From Ornithodoros turicata (taxonomy: Eukaryota; Arthropoda; Arachnida; Ixodida; Argasidae): a stretch of 64,000 nt of DNA. Where the stretch lies: the NCBI RefSeq assembly GCF_037126465.1, contig NC_088201.1:231218258-231282257 (forward strand). Reading direction: 5' to 3'. The notes beneath the pieces are model-generated. The model saw only the letters and a list, made by a program, of their open reading frames with translations. It did not search any database and had not been told where the DNA came from. The position numbers were made by a program, and so were the translations under genes. Positions within the stretch are counted from its first letter, which is position 1. Each line of letters starts with the position of its first letter. Below are positions 21,426-33,084 of the stretch, piece after piece.

Positions 21426-21700
21426 CGCCGGCCTCGGTGGCGTGTTCGCCTTCTGATCCCGAGATCGCGGGTTCGAACCCGGTCGAGGACGCCGGTAACT
21501 TTGTACAAGTTGCTTAGACACGCCATCTTCCGCGAGGGACGTTAAATACGGGGTGCCGTGTGATGAGCTTTCATCGCGCGTTAAAGAACCCTCAGGTGGG
21601 CAAAAGCAATCCACAGACCGACCGCTGTGGCGTCGCTCATGATCTCAGTTGTCTCGCGACGTAAAACACGTAGTCGCTAAACACCAAATGATTATTATTA
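21426..21700 (+). mobile_element. tRNA-headed SINE (family S2), 11-bp TSD
   Basis: Head CCGGCCTCGGTGGCGTG with B box GGGTTCGAACCCGG, body GACACGCCATCTTCCGCGAG and CGTTAAAGAACCCTCAGG, 3' end CGACGTAAAACAC then an ATT tail. CATGCTCTAAT before and CATTCTCTAAT after match at 10 of 11. Confidence 0.75.
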
Positions 21701-21755
21701 TCATTCTCTAATCCTTCCGACTGCTTCAAAACTAAATGCTACTTACTATACTACT

Positions 21756-22317
21756 TCAACTGCGTTGTCTTTTTTTTTTTTTTTTTGTCCGGACACCAAC
21801 TTTAAATCGGCCAAGCCCCTTGTCTTTGCCTTCAAGATAAAGCTCCGTGGTCGGAAGCAGGCGATGCAGGAGCAGCTTAAGCGCGTCCATATGCGTCGTT
21901 GATGTACAGCGTCGATAGCGATTCTTCCAGGAAGTGGTCAACGTTCAGCTCATGCGATAGGGATCTTCAGCTCTTGGCAGCTGAACGAGCCACGCGCTTG
22001 ACATGCACTAACAAGTAAGCAAGAGTACATACGCACGTTCGTGGAATGTTCCATTTTTTTTCTTCTGGAGAGCGCCGGTGCATTGACTCTTGATGCCTCC
22101 GTGAAAGCTGGATCGAATTCCGAATGTAACAAGAAGGAGCGTTAGTTAATCGTAAGGCGTTCACGACTGAACGTTCGGAAGAGAAGAATAGGTCAGTCGT
22201 GGTATCTCTTTCAATCGGCTGACGTCACATTGTTGAGCTTTGTGACACACAAAGTGGAAGCGGAGGAGGTTGATGTGCGGTGATGGCAAATGCGGTGGCC
22301 CCGCTGGGGATGCTGCG
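21756..22317. other. no gene or classified repeat seen
   Basis: A T-run at 21768-21786, otherwise mixed. Short frames without domains. Confidence 0.35.
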
Positions 22318-22741
22318 ATATTCCACCGTTAAGAACCCACCATTTAAAATCCCAGATGCTCAAAATTCCAGATTTCTCAATTAAAGCTTTAATGTGTGGA
22401 GAATGGCGGAATGATAGAGTGTGGAATAATACATATTACTGACAAACCTCGCAGCATTGCGTGATTTTGACCTCAGTATAGAAGTCATTGTCGTGAATAA
22501 AAACCAGGCTTTTGGCGACCGTTAGGCTTAGCATGGCGGTTCACATCGGAGCCGCAAAAATTATTAGATTTTGGTTAGGTTAGGTTAGGTTGGGTTAGGA
22601 TAAGTTATGAGTTTTTTGACAGTTCACCACGCCGTTGGGGGGCTCCCCACAGTTGGGAACGCCCGTAACGCTAAGCTAGCGCCGTTTGGGATTTTGAGCA
22701 TATGGAATTCCAAACGGTGGATTCTTAACGGTGGCAATTCG
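22318..22741. repeat. inverted-repeat element, ~50-bp arms
   Basis: Left CCACCGTTAAGAACCCACC and ATGCTCAAAATT, right TTTTGAGCATATGGAATTCC and GGTGGATTCTTAACGGTGG. No clear target duplication. Confidence 0.55.
22573..22600 (+). repeat. short interstitial TTAGG tract
   Basis: GGTTAGGTTAGGTTAGG followed by one degenerate unit (GGGTTAGG), i.e. about five TTAGG-type units. It is the arthropod telomere unit but is too short to indicate a chromosome end. Confidence 0.6.
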
Positions 22742-22792
22742 GGATACCCCCTCGTTCTCCCTCCCCTCCTCCTTCTCAACCCCCTCACCCCC

Positions 22793-22928
22793 TTCTCGTT
22801 CTCAACAAATCAAGAAAAATAACGATGTCTCCGAGAAATCAAGAAAGATAACGATGTCATTCGAATAACGGCTAAAAGTTATTGTGATATGCGGTGAAGC
22901 TCTGTTCTGTTCTGTTCTACGGGTGCAC
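22793..22928. mobile_element. decayed MITE-A right half
   Basis: CTCGTTCTCAACAAATCAAG, AATAACGATGTC (twice), CATTCGAATAACGGCT and TATGCGGTGAAGCTCTGTTC follow the right-arm order. Strongly mutated with a local duplication. Confidence 0.6.
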
Positions 22929-22929
22929 T

Positions 22930-24750
22930 TTAAATCGATGTCTGATGACAAACAAACAAAAAAGTAAAATAAAAAGCATCTCCGGACCAGACTGACATGT
23001 AAGAACAGGAAACGTTGCTTATCTCACCTTTCACGCTCGAACGCGAATAGTGCTACCTTACTAAATCTCAATAGAAAAAATAAAATAAAGTATGCGAATC
23101 TTACGCCGAACAATCAAAACAGACGTCAGGGAGCACAAAAGGAGACGCCATCTCAAATCACAAAACATACCTAACATTGTATCCACTGCAGAGGGGAAAC
23201 GTTAAGACGCCCGAGGAGTGTCGTGAAAGATTATTGTCGCCCTGTCGTCCCGTCCATAATGTCCCTTGTCCAGCGGCGTTCGCACGATACGGAGGAATGT
23301 CAAATGCGAATTGGTCAAATAGAGAACCCGGAAGTGGGCAGTGACTCAACCGGAAGAAGCCCTACGGAGGAAGAGGAGAAGAAAAAAAATAGGGGGCAGA
23401 TAAGGAGCTTTGGGTGAATGGGGCGGGGGGGGGGAATGGGGTGTTGAAATAGGGATGAAGGTCAGTGTTGGGAGGCATTTTATTTATTATTATTATTGTA
23501 CGGGGGATGCGGCGGTCAATGGGGCGTGGGATAGAGTGTGGCCGAGTTCGTGCTGGGCGCGCAGACTGTTGTTCGTAATAGAGGAGTTCGTAATAATGAG
23601 GTGATAGTCGTTCGTTCAATATGGAAGTGAAGTTTCATTTTTTTTTTTTCATGTTGGAGGTGGGTTTGACAGGCTAGAGTAGATCTCGGGATGTTGTCGC
23701 TATAAGAAGGTCACAATGAACTCGGGTGAGAGTCGCACAGTGCGCCTGCGGGAAGGAATAAAAAAAAATAGCTTGTTCGTACGAACTTCCGATGTTGAGA
23801 GACCGTCTTCACGCAGGAGTATATCTCCGTGCGGCTTTCATACCATACGAGGTATTGGAACGGATTAACTATTCTTTGTACGCTTTTTTAATCCTGAGAC
23901 TCAACCGAAATGTGTAACATAAGTATCGGTAAAGATCTTCGCTGAACATTCATCTGAAACAGTATTTCAAAAACATGCTCACGGAACCGTGTTTCGTGAA
24001 GAATGTGCCGTTGGAAATAGCGATTTATGTGGAACAAGAGATCGGAACCGTTATTCTTTTTTTTTCGGTTCGGGTTCAGCTTCGTAGCAGCACAAACTAC
24101 CGGTTCGAACCGGTTCGCAAGAGTGAATTTCGAGCAGATTGCCATCGGTTAAAAGCAAACACATTCCTACGATCCTCAAATAATTTTATTTCTTTTGTTT
24201 CACAGTTCCTTTTTCTTTTCTCTCTCGGAATAGCAAGCTGGCAATAGCCTGGCTGACATTTCCGTTTTCCTTTTCACTATTAAACATATCCCCCCCCTCA
24301 AATAATACAAATGTATACTTTTGTTGTTGTTGCTGCTGACACAGCAGTGGTTCGCAGCAACACTGCGTGTTATATATTCCCATTTCAGCTGCAGCTTTTC
24401 GGTTTGGCACCGCGACTCAATAGCTCTCTGCTCTGTAAATCGTAGTTCCGATCGCTCACAACGCACATGTTCGTCTGAACGGTTGCGTGAACCGGTAACT
24501 GCCCATTTTTGTTGTGTTTTCTTTTTTTTTCGTGCAGTTCCGGTTCCGTTCAACACGAGAAAAAAAAATGGGTTCGGTTCAGTTACAGTTCAGCGGAAAA
24601 TACGGGTTTTCGTTCGGCTTCGGTTTCGGTTCCTGTACTTGTGTAAGAAGAAAATCCCCTCTGTAAGTGTAGTAGTACACCGAAAGTGTGTATGCCATGA
24701 TGTGCAACGAGACGAGACAGTTACACCTACAATGAGTAGGAAAGTACGGT
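22930..24750. other. no gene; simple and retroelement-tail sequence
   Basis: Contains a G-run near 23425, repeated GGTTCGAACCGG-type text at 24050-24120 and 24540-24620 (a likely element I cannot delimit), and a retroelement-like tail at 24215-24300 (GGAATAGCAAGCTGGCAATA to CATATCCCCCC). Confidence 0.35.
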
Positions 24751-24756
24751 GGGGAG

Positions 24757-25160
24757 TCAGGAAGTACGGTATACAGAGTAAGGCAGTGCGGTACGGAGTA
24801 AGATAAGACAGTACGGTACGGAGTACGAAAGTGCGGTGCGGAGTAAGAAGGTACGGTATACGGAATAAGACAGTACGGTACGGGGTAAGACAGTACGGTA
24901 CGGAGTAAGAAGGTACGGTGTATGGAGTAAAACAGTACGGTACGGGGTAAGACAGTACGGTACGGAGTAAGAAAGTACAGTGCAGAGTAAGAAGGTACGG
25001 TACACGCAGTAAGACAGTACGGTACGGAGTAAGGCAGTACGGTATGGGGTAAGACAGTACGGTATACGGAATAAGAGAGTACCGTATACGTGGTAAGACA
25101 GTACGGTACAGAGTAAGACAGTACGGTACGGAGTAAGAAAGTACGGTACGGAGGGTGTAC
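24757..25160 (+). repeat. minisatellite, 20-22-bp unit
   Basis: About 19 units of AGTACGGTACGGAGTAAGAC with 22-bp variants carrying TATACGGAATAAG. Long minus-strand frames here (alternating TVLSYSVPYCL-type text) are products of the repeat. Confidence 0.9.
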
Positions 25161-25940
25161 ATTGCGAGTTCAAGAAGAAGGACAGCACGCCAGCCTCATG
25201 TGGGGGAGGAGGGTGGGCAACCTAGGTTGATTTTGTTTATATATTCCTGGAAGGCTCTGAACGAAACAAGAGTTAGTTCCTCCAGGTGGGTTTCAAAGTA
25301 ATATACGAGCAGTTTAGCAGTGTAAGATGAGGCATCTTACATTGCTAAACTATTCGCCTCTGAAGCGGGCCCCTGAGCCCGTCTTCGGGGCCCACAAAAG
25401 ACACCTCTCCGGCAGGAAGAAGTCGCTTAAGGACGAGAGAAAAGAGAAAGAAAACCGAGAATACCGGGGAGGGGGCGCAGATTTCCTAACCTGTCGCCCC
25501 GGAAACGAAAAGTATGCTCCGGCCCTGCTTCTCTCATTCTCTACACGTGAGTATAGGCGGTCTAACAACAACAGCGCATACCTATACCCCTATCGCCAGC
25601 GTACCTATACACATGATTCGTAACTTGTACACAGAAATACCATTTACAGATAGAGAGACCACAACGATACACAACACGATGAAACACTCTGATATGATGG
25701 AGACTTGTCAGAATTGTTTACGACAGGTTTGTGAGGTGGACGTGCTACTTCAGCTGTAACATTATTCTATCTAAGCTGAGCATGATGCCCCTATATAAGT
25801 AATAGACGACAGCTGCGTGGTATGATATTTTTTCACAAGCTTGTTTATGGAACAACGGATGCTCCCGCACTTTTGTCTGAGGTTTGCTTTTACACCCCTC
25901 CAAGGCTAGACTAGGTTTCCTTCTACATTTTACCCTCGTT
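25161..25940. other. no gene seen
   Basis: Mixed sequence. A frame at 25327-25623 has no recognisable domain or splice sites that I trust. Confidence 0.35.
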
Positions 25941-25946
25941 TATTTT

Positions 25947-26032
25947 ACATTACATTACATTACATTACACTTACATTTACATACATTACATTACATTACA
26001 CTTACATTTACATACATTACATTACATTTTAC
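25947..26032 (+). repeat. ACATT pentanucleotide-derived repeat
   Basis: Runs of ACATT units interrupted by ACTTACATTTACAT, itself repeated twice with a period near 39. Confidence 0.85.
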
Positions 26033-26049
26033 CCTATATATCCTCTCCG

Positions 26050-26284
26050 ATTGTTCGAATGCGGTGTTCTTGCAATGACTTCCAAAATAGTGATGTTAAT
26101 ATATTTTCTGATTTTAAGGTTTTTAGAAATGCTGTCTATTCTTGTTTGTGTGTCCAAGGTTGCTTAGCGCTTTTTCTGTTTTATCTGTATTATTTACTGT
26201 ATTGGTGTTTTGCATCAATTAGCGTGCACCTTCGTGTAGGCTTCAGCTGTTGGCGGGCACTGACAGTAAACAAATAAATAAATT
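26050..26284 (+). mobile_element. probable LINE 3' end
   Basis: T-rich text leading to GGCGGGCACTGACAGTAAAC and then AAATAAATAAAT, the usual form of a CR1-like 3' end. No reverse-transcriptase motif is present, so the family is not certain. Confidence 0.35.
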
Positions 26285-26797
26285 ATCACTACAGGATGAT
26301 ACGCGACAGCGAGCCATAGAAAATTCCTTTAATTGAGAGCAGCTTCGCCTGAAAAGAAATGAAAAACGCTTCGTTGCATTATCGAAGCAAAGAACTGCAC
26401 TGAATTCACGGCTGTACGTCAAAAATCCGCTTCGGATTACCCGCATAATACCTCAAAATGCAAATTAATAAGGGAATATGAGAGAGAGGGAGTAAACAAA
26501 ACACGTGACTGTCAACGTACGCTGGAATTGATGACACAATCACTCGGGTCAGCGCCTGTTCAGAATATATACGCTTGCCGCCAACGTTATGACAGTTTAC
26601 ATTAATACGTCGATAAATAAGTAAATAATAAATACGTAAATGCATCGAACTTCAGTATAAAAGTAAATGAAAAATAAATTAATTAAATACGTAAATAATA
26701 CGTTGAATTTGTTTGAAACGATTCCCAGCAAAACGCGCCCACTTCTGTTTGGCTCGTGCTGAATAATGCTCGATCATTACACAACGAAAGTATATGT

Positions 26798-27104
26798 ACC
26801 AGCTCCGGTGGCGCAGCGGTAACGCGTGCGCTTGGAGACTGGGAGGTCCGCGGTTCGAATCCGCGGGCCGGCTGTGCCGTCTGGGGTTTTTCCTGGGTTT
26901 CCCTCAGATGTGTAATAGGCGTATGCCGGCACAGTTCCCCTGAAGTCGGCCCATGGACGCAGCTATCCTCCCCCCGAGCGGATTGCGCTCGGTCTTCCAC
27001 TTCACCCTCTCCTCCTCTCCACCACCTTTCCCTTCCCGAGAAACATGCCGCCTAATCAGGCAGGCAGACCTCTCGGGTTCCTCCCAACGACACTCCTCCT
27101 CCTC
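26798..27104 (+). mobile_element. Ruka-like SINE with perfect 13-bp TSD
   Basis: Complete 307-bp copy: GGTGGCGCAGCGGTAACGCG, B box GGTTCGAATCC, TTTTTCCTGGGTTTCCCTC, then a subfamily-specific 3' half (CCATGGACGCAGC, TTCCCGAGAAACATGCCGCC) ending in CTCCTCCTC. CGAAAGTATATGT is duplicated at 26785-26797 and 27105-27117. Confidence 0.93.
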
Positions 27105-27232
27105 CGAAAGTATATGTCATTGAGAGAGACGCGTCTTGGTCTCTCCCTCGGTACCCAGAAAGATAATACGTATTACCTTCACGGGAAAGTGCCAGGCGTA
27201 CGTCGTCCAATGGTAACTATCTGCTTCTATGT

Positions 27233-27350
27233 GCTAATAATAATAATAATTATTATTATTATTATTATTAGCGCAATAGAATTATTCAGTTCTCAATTCA
27301 ATTCAATTAGTCAATAATAATTATTATTATTGTTATTATTATTTATTTTT
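27233..27350. repeat. AT-rich AAT/ATT trinucleotide tracts
   Basis: TAATAATAAT followed by ATTATTATT, then a second mixed tract near 27310-27350. Confidence 0.8.
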
Positions 27351-27589
27351 TCAAGAAACGCAGTTGACACGTGGTAATCTTTTATGCTCGTATGCCATTT
27401 ACTGCTGTCTCTAGACATTCTCTTTCCGCCTGAGGGCACTCTTTTGTTGCATAGTTGTTGTTTTTTAGGTATGTTTTACTCCCCAATTTGTTTTTGTTTT
27501 GTTCTTTTATTCTTCCTTTTTGTAATTGCTAGCTTACCTGCACAAACTGGGTTCACCGTGATTGCCAGGTCCTGCTCGCAGCCTTCCTA

Positions 27590-27828
27590 CACTCTTAAAA
27601 ATGAACTTCACCACATAGCACGCTCCTAGCCAACCATCGTCCCGAATGACAACGTTCTCGCCACTGATTTGTTGAAAACGGGAGGCGGAGCCTATTCTGT
27701 GCCGTGCATAATGGGCACAAAATAGGCTCCGCCTTCCGTTTTCAACAAATCAGTGGCGAGAAACGTTGTCATTCGGGACGATGGTTGGCTAGGAGCGTGC
27801 TATGTGGTGAAGTTCATTTTTAAGAGTG
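27590..27828. mobile_element. MITE-B copy, 239 bp, TSD TA
   Basis: Complete. Inner arms read GGAGGCGGAGCC. A private change (CCACTGATTTG for CCCCTGATTTG) is present in both arms. Confidence 0.93.
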
Positions 27829-27872
27829 TAGCTTATGCAGACCTTTATTCTGTGTGAACTGCGTTTCTTGAG

Positions 27873-27898
27873 ATAATAATAATAATAATAATAATAAT

Positions 27899-27947
<49 letters not shown>
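27873..27947 (+). repeat. (AAT)n microsatellite
   Basis: About 25 AAT units with one TATT interruption. Confidence 0.9.
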
Positions 27948-27948
<1 letters not shown>

Positions 27949-28430
27949 CACTAGTAGCTTTACCTCGCGAGACAAGTGTACGATTATGAGCGACGCCATA
28001 TTATAGAGACGTAGGGGCAGGTATGCTATTATGCATCGAATATGCGGATTACAATATTAGAAACAATTGCATGTGTAGAGGAAGAAATGCAGAGGCGACA
28101 GAGCTCTATACAATAGAATGATCGATCATGTTCGCGCATTGAAACAGAAACCTGGATCGCGCGATTGAGCGCGCGTGCACCCAAGGAGGTCATGGTCATC
28201 AAGATGCGATCGAATCCTTCTGGTATAGTCTTCAATGGAATTTGCGGCCTGAGTTAAGTATTTCGCTCGCGCTTCGACAGAAAGACAAATGTCATTTTTC
28301 AGTCCGTTTGCTGGCAAGTCTGAGGAACATAGAACTGGGAAACATTTGACTTCCTTGAGGTAGGCTGGCTACTCCAGCAAGAATGATTGCTGAATACTTT
28401 TTGCGGACCTTTTATATATATATATATATA

Positions 28431-28602
28431 CAGTGAACCCTCGTTATTATGACCATGATCGTTCCCGAAAATTTTGGTCATAATGCGGAATTGTCATATT
28501 AACGGGGGTATCTGCAGACGTTTCACAGCAATGTTCCCCAAGAGTATGGTCGTAAAGCGCGTATGTCAGATTATCGGGGGTCATATTAACGAGGGTTCAC
28601 TG
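28431..28602. mobile_element. Tc1/mariner (pogo-like) MITE, TSD TA
   Basis: 172 bp, inverted CAGTGAACCCTCGTTATTA / TTAACGAGGGTTCACTG, inserted in a (TA)n run. Tips resemble pogo/Tigger-type ends. Confidence 0.85.
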
Positions 28603-28754
28603 TATATACATATATCTTGAAAAGTTGGAGTTGGATCGGACGGCTACGTAATTATAGTTGAAATAAATGGGAGACAGAAGACGAAAGTAGGGGAGGTAAC
28701 AAAAAAGGGATTTATTAAAACTTAAAAATTATAAAAGTTAGGGAAGATGTCTAC

Positions 28755-28782
28755 GTTACGGCGGAAGCTCCGCCTTCTTCGG
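28755..28782 (-). ncRNA. degenerate hammerhead-like motif
   Basis: Minus strand: CCGAAGA (for CTGAAGA), stem GGCGGA/TCCGCC, then GTAAC (for GAAAC). Followed by ACGTAGACATCTTCC and an AT-rich tail ending AATAAATCCC, parallel to the 29044 copy. The GTTGGATCGGACGGCTACG block upstream is directly repeated at 28627 and 28790. Confidence 0.35.
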
Positions 28783-28846
28783 GACAAAAGGTTGGATCGG
28801 ACGGCTACGTAATTATAGTTGAAATAAACAAGTATTTACATGAAAG

Positions 28847-28854
<8 letters not shown>

Positions 28855-28899
<45 letters not shown>

Positions 28900-28900
28900 T
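28855..28900. repeat. (TA)n microsatellite
   Basis: Uninterrupted dinucleotide run; similar shorter tracts at 28413-28430 and 29115-29172. Confidence 0.9.
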
Positions 28901-29043
28901 TGGTGAATGGGGTTCGGACGACCGCGAATATATGTAGCTGAAATGAAAATTGAAACACAGACTACGAAGGTACGGGAAGTAAGAAAAACGGGGATAATTT
29001 ATTTACATTTAAGATACTTGGAATGCTAAAAGGGTTGTCGACG

Positions 29044-29070
29044 TTTCGGCAGTGGCACTGTCTTCGTCAG
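29044..29070 (-). ncRNA. hammerhead-ribozyme-like motif, best Penelope-type match
   Basis: Minus strand: CTGACGA, A, an imperfect stem around CAGTGCCACTG, then CGAAACGTCGAC. The tail continues to TTAAATGTAAATAAATTATC and CCCCGTTTTTC, the same module order as the copies at 14423 and 28755. This fits the terminal region of a Penelope-like element. Confidence 0.5.
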
Positions 29071-29399
29071 GACTAAAGATGCGTAGCTGATTACACATTT
29101 CTTAAATAGGTTTGCTATATATATATATATGCAATATATATATATATATATGCAATATATATATATATATAAGTTCATATGAGGCGACGAATATTTTCGA
29201 CTCCATTTCGATAACCAAGAAATAATGTATACGCAATGGATGTGTAGGCTAGTCTTAGAAATTAACTTAGATACGAGTAACTGGTTACTGTGAAAGTAAC
29301 TAATTCCCTGCTTCACTGGCACGTTTCTTTCCTCCTGTCTTCTCTCCATCTGTGCTTGTCTGTTAGTCTCTCATTGTCGCAGATGCTTTGCGGCATTAA

Positions 29400-29578
29400 C
29401 CCAAGCAGCACGCCAATGTTGCTTCAATATTGGACCCATAATGGCTGCCAAGATTGCCAATATTGGTCCAATATGGGCTGCCAATATGGGACCAATATGG
29501 GGAGTGCAACCACAGGCTCCATATTGCACCAATATGGGCAGCCAATTTTGCCCATATTGCGCCAATATTTTCGTGATA
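29400..29578. repeat. CCAATATTGG-based repeat block
   Basis: Many CCAATATGGG, GCCAATATTG and complementary words in alternating orientation between CCAAGCAGCACG and CGTGATAACG. Looks like a small fold-back element with repeated internal palindromes; ends not certain. Confidence 0.5.
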
Positions 29579-29784
29579 ACGCCACCAGGCAGTTCGTGTA
29601 CTAATAAAGCATTATCCGGTTTAATATCCACCACTGATATTACTTCTCTCTTCTTTTTGCTTTTTCATTTCTGCAGATCTTCTTATTTATCCACGTTGAA
29701 TAGGATTACAAAAACAACACCGCATCGCCCAAAACAAGAAGAACAGGGGCTATGCCAGTCTTGCAGAAGGACCCGAACTCCATA

Positions 29785-30658
29785 ACACGCGACAAGCGAC
29801 ACGCTACAGATTCTGTCGCTGTCGCCACGGTCGCGGGTGCAGTTACTCCATCTATCCGTGAGGCGTCAGCAGCTGGCGACAAAACTACATTTGCGAGAGA
29901 AGAATTCGTATTTTTCAATGAATTATGCGGCATATCTGTCTCAAACATCGTGAAATTTCGAGTGAAACGGCGCAGGAAAATAAACAGAGAGAAAGTTTGT
30001 TATTATATATGTATTCTTTCCTCGTCTGAATGCTTCCAAGCTGAAGACTTGTCAGATAGCTAAACCAATAGAAAACTCCAGTAACAGGAAGTGAAAAAAT
30101 AATGCTATAATTCACCTTGCAGCCCCATGGTCGCTCAATTCGAACGAAGAAAAAGAGAAAACGAGACCTCTCCCTGTTCATGAACCCAAAAAACGTAGAA
30201 ATAGAAGTGAAAAACTAGCAATAATAGCACAAGAACTGATGGCGCCACCAAAGGAAAGAAAACAAAGTGAATACATCAGAAATACAAGCTGCGCAGGCAG
30301 AACAATGTGGTGCCGCTGCAGTTCTACCCGTTCCCATACAATGTGCAATATATTTTGGTCACACGCAATAACCATCGATTTCAAACGGCTACTTTGCCCA
30401 CGCAAGCTCGAAATTTCATTACAACAAAGTTGACTTGCCACCAACGCTACCCTGTTTTCCCCACAACTCTATGCTTTGTCGTTCGCTCCACATACACACC
30501 GCCAAATCTAGCGAGTTTTGGTACGTGCCAGGCAACAGTGACTGGCGAGAAGCGACAAATATCTACGGGGAGCAGATGAAAGATTTTGTAACCGCCACAC
30601 AGCTTTTTTTGTCGCGAGAGCCTGGGTGCCGCCGCCGAAATTGTCGCTTGTCGTGTGT
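29785..30658. mobile_element. TIR element with CGACAAGCGACA ends
   Basis: ACACGCGACAAGCGACA on the left and the complement TGTCGCTTGTCGTGTGT on the right; 874 bp. GTCGC words recur near both ends. No duplication or transposase identified. Confidence 0.5.
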
Positions 30659-31890
30659 AGCTGCACAGGGGTGACACAAACCCGCCATTGTTGTAACTAC
30701 CCTCAAGGGGGCGCCTTTGGCAAAACTGCCATCTTGTGCTGGTCGCACGTCATAGAAGACGTCATTGTGAGGTCATGTGTTTCATGTCGTTTTGCCGCTT
30801 ACCGGCATATTTCCGTCATCATAACACAAAGAGATGAACGTATTTTGCCAGCGTAAGCTATGCGGTGCTTCTTCCGCAACATGGTAGCCGCATATCTCCT
30901 TAGTTTAAGTACATCGCATCGGCTCAGTGAGTCATAACGCGCAGTGGTCGTCACATCTTTGGAAGTCATCATGTCGTCTCTCGCCGCCAGGAGCAACGCG
31001 TACATGGAAATGGTCATGGAAGCATGTCTCGTGTAAGAAGGCACGAAACAGGGCGATTTCGGGGCAGCAGGGCGGCAATCCTTCTTTGCTCCACCATCTT
31101 GTGGACGACGCGAGCGCCTCTATAGGCATAGTTGGAGAAGCGAATAGGTGCGCTGCACCGTTTCCACAAAATACTTTACGGACCTTGACTGTAAAGAATA
31201 ACGCGTGGGTGTCTATGACTTGGGCAAAAAAAGAAAGAAAAAAAAGAAGAAGACGCAGCATTACTAGGAAACGATCTAGGAAGACAGCAGATAGCGCCAG
31301 TGATCCGGCTGTCTTTTGTTGTTGCTCTTCACCCCTGTCTCGCCCGTGACACGTGACAGGTCACGGGGGAGAGGTGATTCTTGGTGGCCGAACAGGTGGG
31401 AGTGGTTGCCAGATCGGGGCGATTTTGCAGTCGACGCCCCATCTTCGAAAAGAAGGTCCACCACCCACACGTGTCAGAATAAGATGGCCCAAGATAGGAG
31501 AGGTTATTTCAGAGGTTTTTTTTTTTTTTGCTTCGTCCGCCTCCGCTGTTCCTCTGAGAAAGACGCCCATAATCTCCGTCGACCGATCAGAATCGCTTCA
31601 AAGCGAGCCGTCTAGATGGCGAAAAGTCTCACGAAGCGACAAATTGTGTCATCTTAATTTCTTGTAGCGCGCCTCGAAGCTGCGGTGGCTATTGGTGCCG
31701 AGAAGTTTGGAAGTCGCCCCCTGGTGTTCACTGAACGAACGGTGTCGTGGGGATGCCTCCGAGCAGTAATAGCGCGTTGCGTTGCGTACCAAGGTAATGC
31801 ACTAGTAAGAGGCTGTCCAGCGTTGATATCTACTGGCAGTTCATGACGAAAAACACATATGTGGTCCGAGTCAATCGTATATTCATTCCA
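30659..31890. other. no gene seen
   Basis: GC-balanced sequence with short overlapping frames on both strands, an A/G-rich tract at 31227-31255 and a T-run at 31517. None carries a recognised domain. Confidence 0.35.
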
Positions 31891-32152
31891 ACATGATAGT
31901 TTTTATTGTAAGTAACAGAAACGAAACCGAAACTAGGATCCCCACCAAGAGACGGTACAGTGGCGTCCCTAGTGAGGGTGTCGCCGCCATATTGGCGGCA
32001 AGACCACTGTCGCCACTGTCACTAGCAGATTTTCTGCCATACCGTGTATTCACACGAGCGACATTCCCCCAGAAGGGGAAGATGCAAAAAGCGTCATTGC
32101 TTTCTGCTGTCGCGTGAGCGCGAGCGCTCAATGTCGTGTCTTCACGTACAGT

Positions 32153-32662
32153 GCTAACCGTGGGGAATATCCTACTACACAGCCACAAGATATTCCGTAG
32201 CAGACGACAGGAAAACGCGCTGACGATGTCGTCTGCTAAGTGTCGTCTGCCACTGCTAACCGTGGAGAATATCCAGCGACACAGCCACAAGATATTCCGT
32301 AGCAGACGACAGGAAAACGCGCTGACGGTGTCGTCTGCTAAGTGTCGTCTGCCACTGCTAACCGTGGGGAATATCCTGCTACACAGCCACAAGATATTCC
32401 GTAGCAGACGACAGGAAAACGCGCTGACGGTGTCGTCTGCTAAGTGTCGTCTGCCACTGCTAACCGTGGGGAATATCCTGCTACACAGCCACAAGATATT
32501 CCGTAGCAGACGACAGGAAAACGCGCTGACGGTGTCGTCTGCTAAGTGTCGTCTGCCACTGCTAACCGTGGGGAATATCCTGCTACACAGCCACAAGATA
32601 TTCCGTAGCAGACGACAGGAAAACGCGCTGACGGTGCCGTCTGCTAAATGCGCAGTACGCCA
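32153..32662 (+). repeat. tandem repeat, 102-bp unit, 5 copies
   Basis: GCTAACCGTGG begins at 32153, 32255, 32357, 32459 and 32561, exactly 102 apart. Units differ at only a few bases (ACGATG/ACGGTG; GGGAATATCCT/GAGAATATCCA). Each unit holds an inverted pair, TAGCAGACGAC and GTCGTCTGCTA, about 25 bases apart. The period is 34 codons, so long frames stay open on both strands (31883-32596 minus, 32136-32699 plus). Confidence 0.95.
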
Positions 32663-33084
32663 CTCCCGAGATTCCGCACCCTGTGAATGCTCAACATAAC
32701 ACGGGACGGAACTTCGGCTTTGTGAGCAGAGTTTTCGATTTTTCTTCCACTAGAATCTTCCGTGCGGATGTCGCTTGTGTGAATAAGTTGACTGCCCATG
32801 CTTCACCCACATCCGACTCACCTCACATTCGTTGTTTGAAAGTTACTCTTTTGTGTGAATATTATTTGTACTACAATCCATATTATTTTTTTTTTCAACG
32901 TTGATGGTCCTCTAAATAGCACATATCACTGAACCAAAACCGGAACCAAACTTCGAGGGACCTAGGGTGACGTCAGTGAATGAACTCTATAAGCGGAGTG
33001 GAGACTTGTAAAGAAGGAAGCACTGAGAGGACAAGGGGCTTTTGTAGGTGATAGTTAAGGTCATGCTAAAGTCATGCTGATGTG

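Noticed and set aside
22573..22600. Telomere or chromosome end
   Set aside because: Only about five TTAGG-type units, internal, with ordinary sequence on both sides.
24757..25160. CRISPR-like array
   Set aside because: Units abut without unique spacers, and the genome is clearly eukaryotic.
24590..25188. Tyrosine/leucine-rich repeated frames on the minus strand
   Set aside because: Direct translation of the 20-22-bp minisatellite in two frames.
31883..32596. 237-residue minus-strand frame of repeated SCRLLRNILWLCSRIFPTVS-like text
   Set aside because: It lies on the 102-bp satellite; the opposite strand is open too, and the openness follows from the period being a multiple of three.
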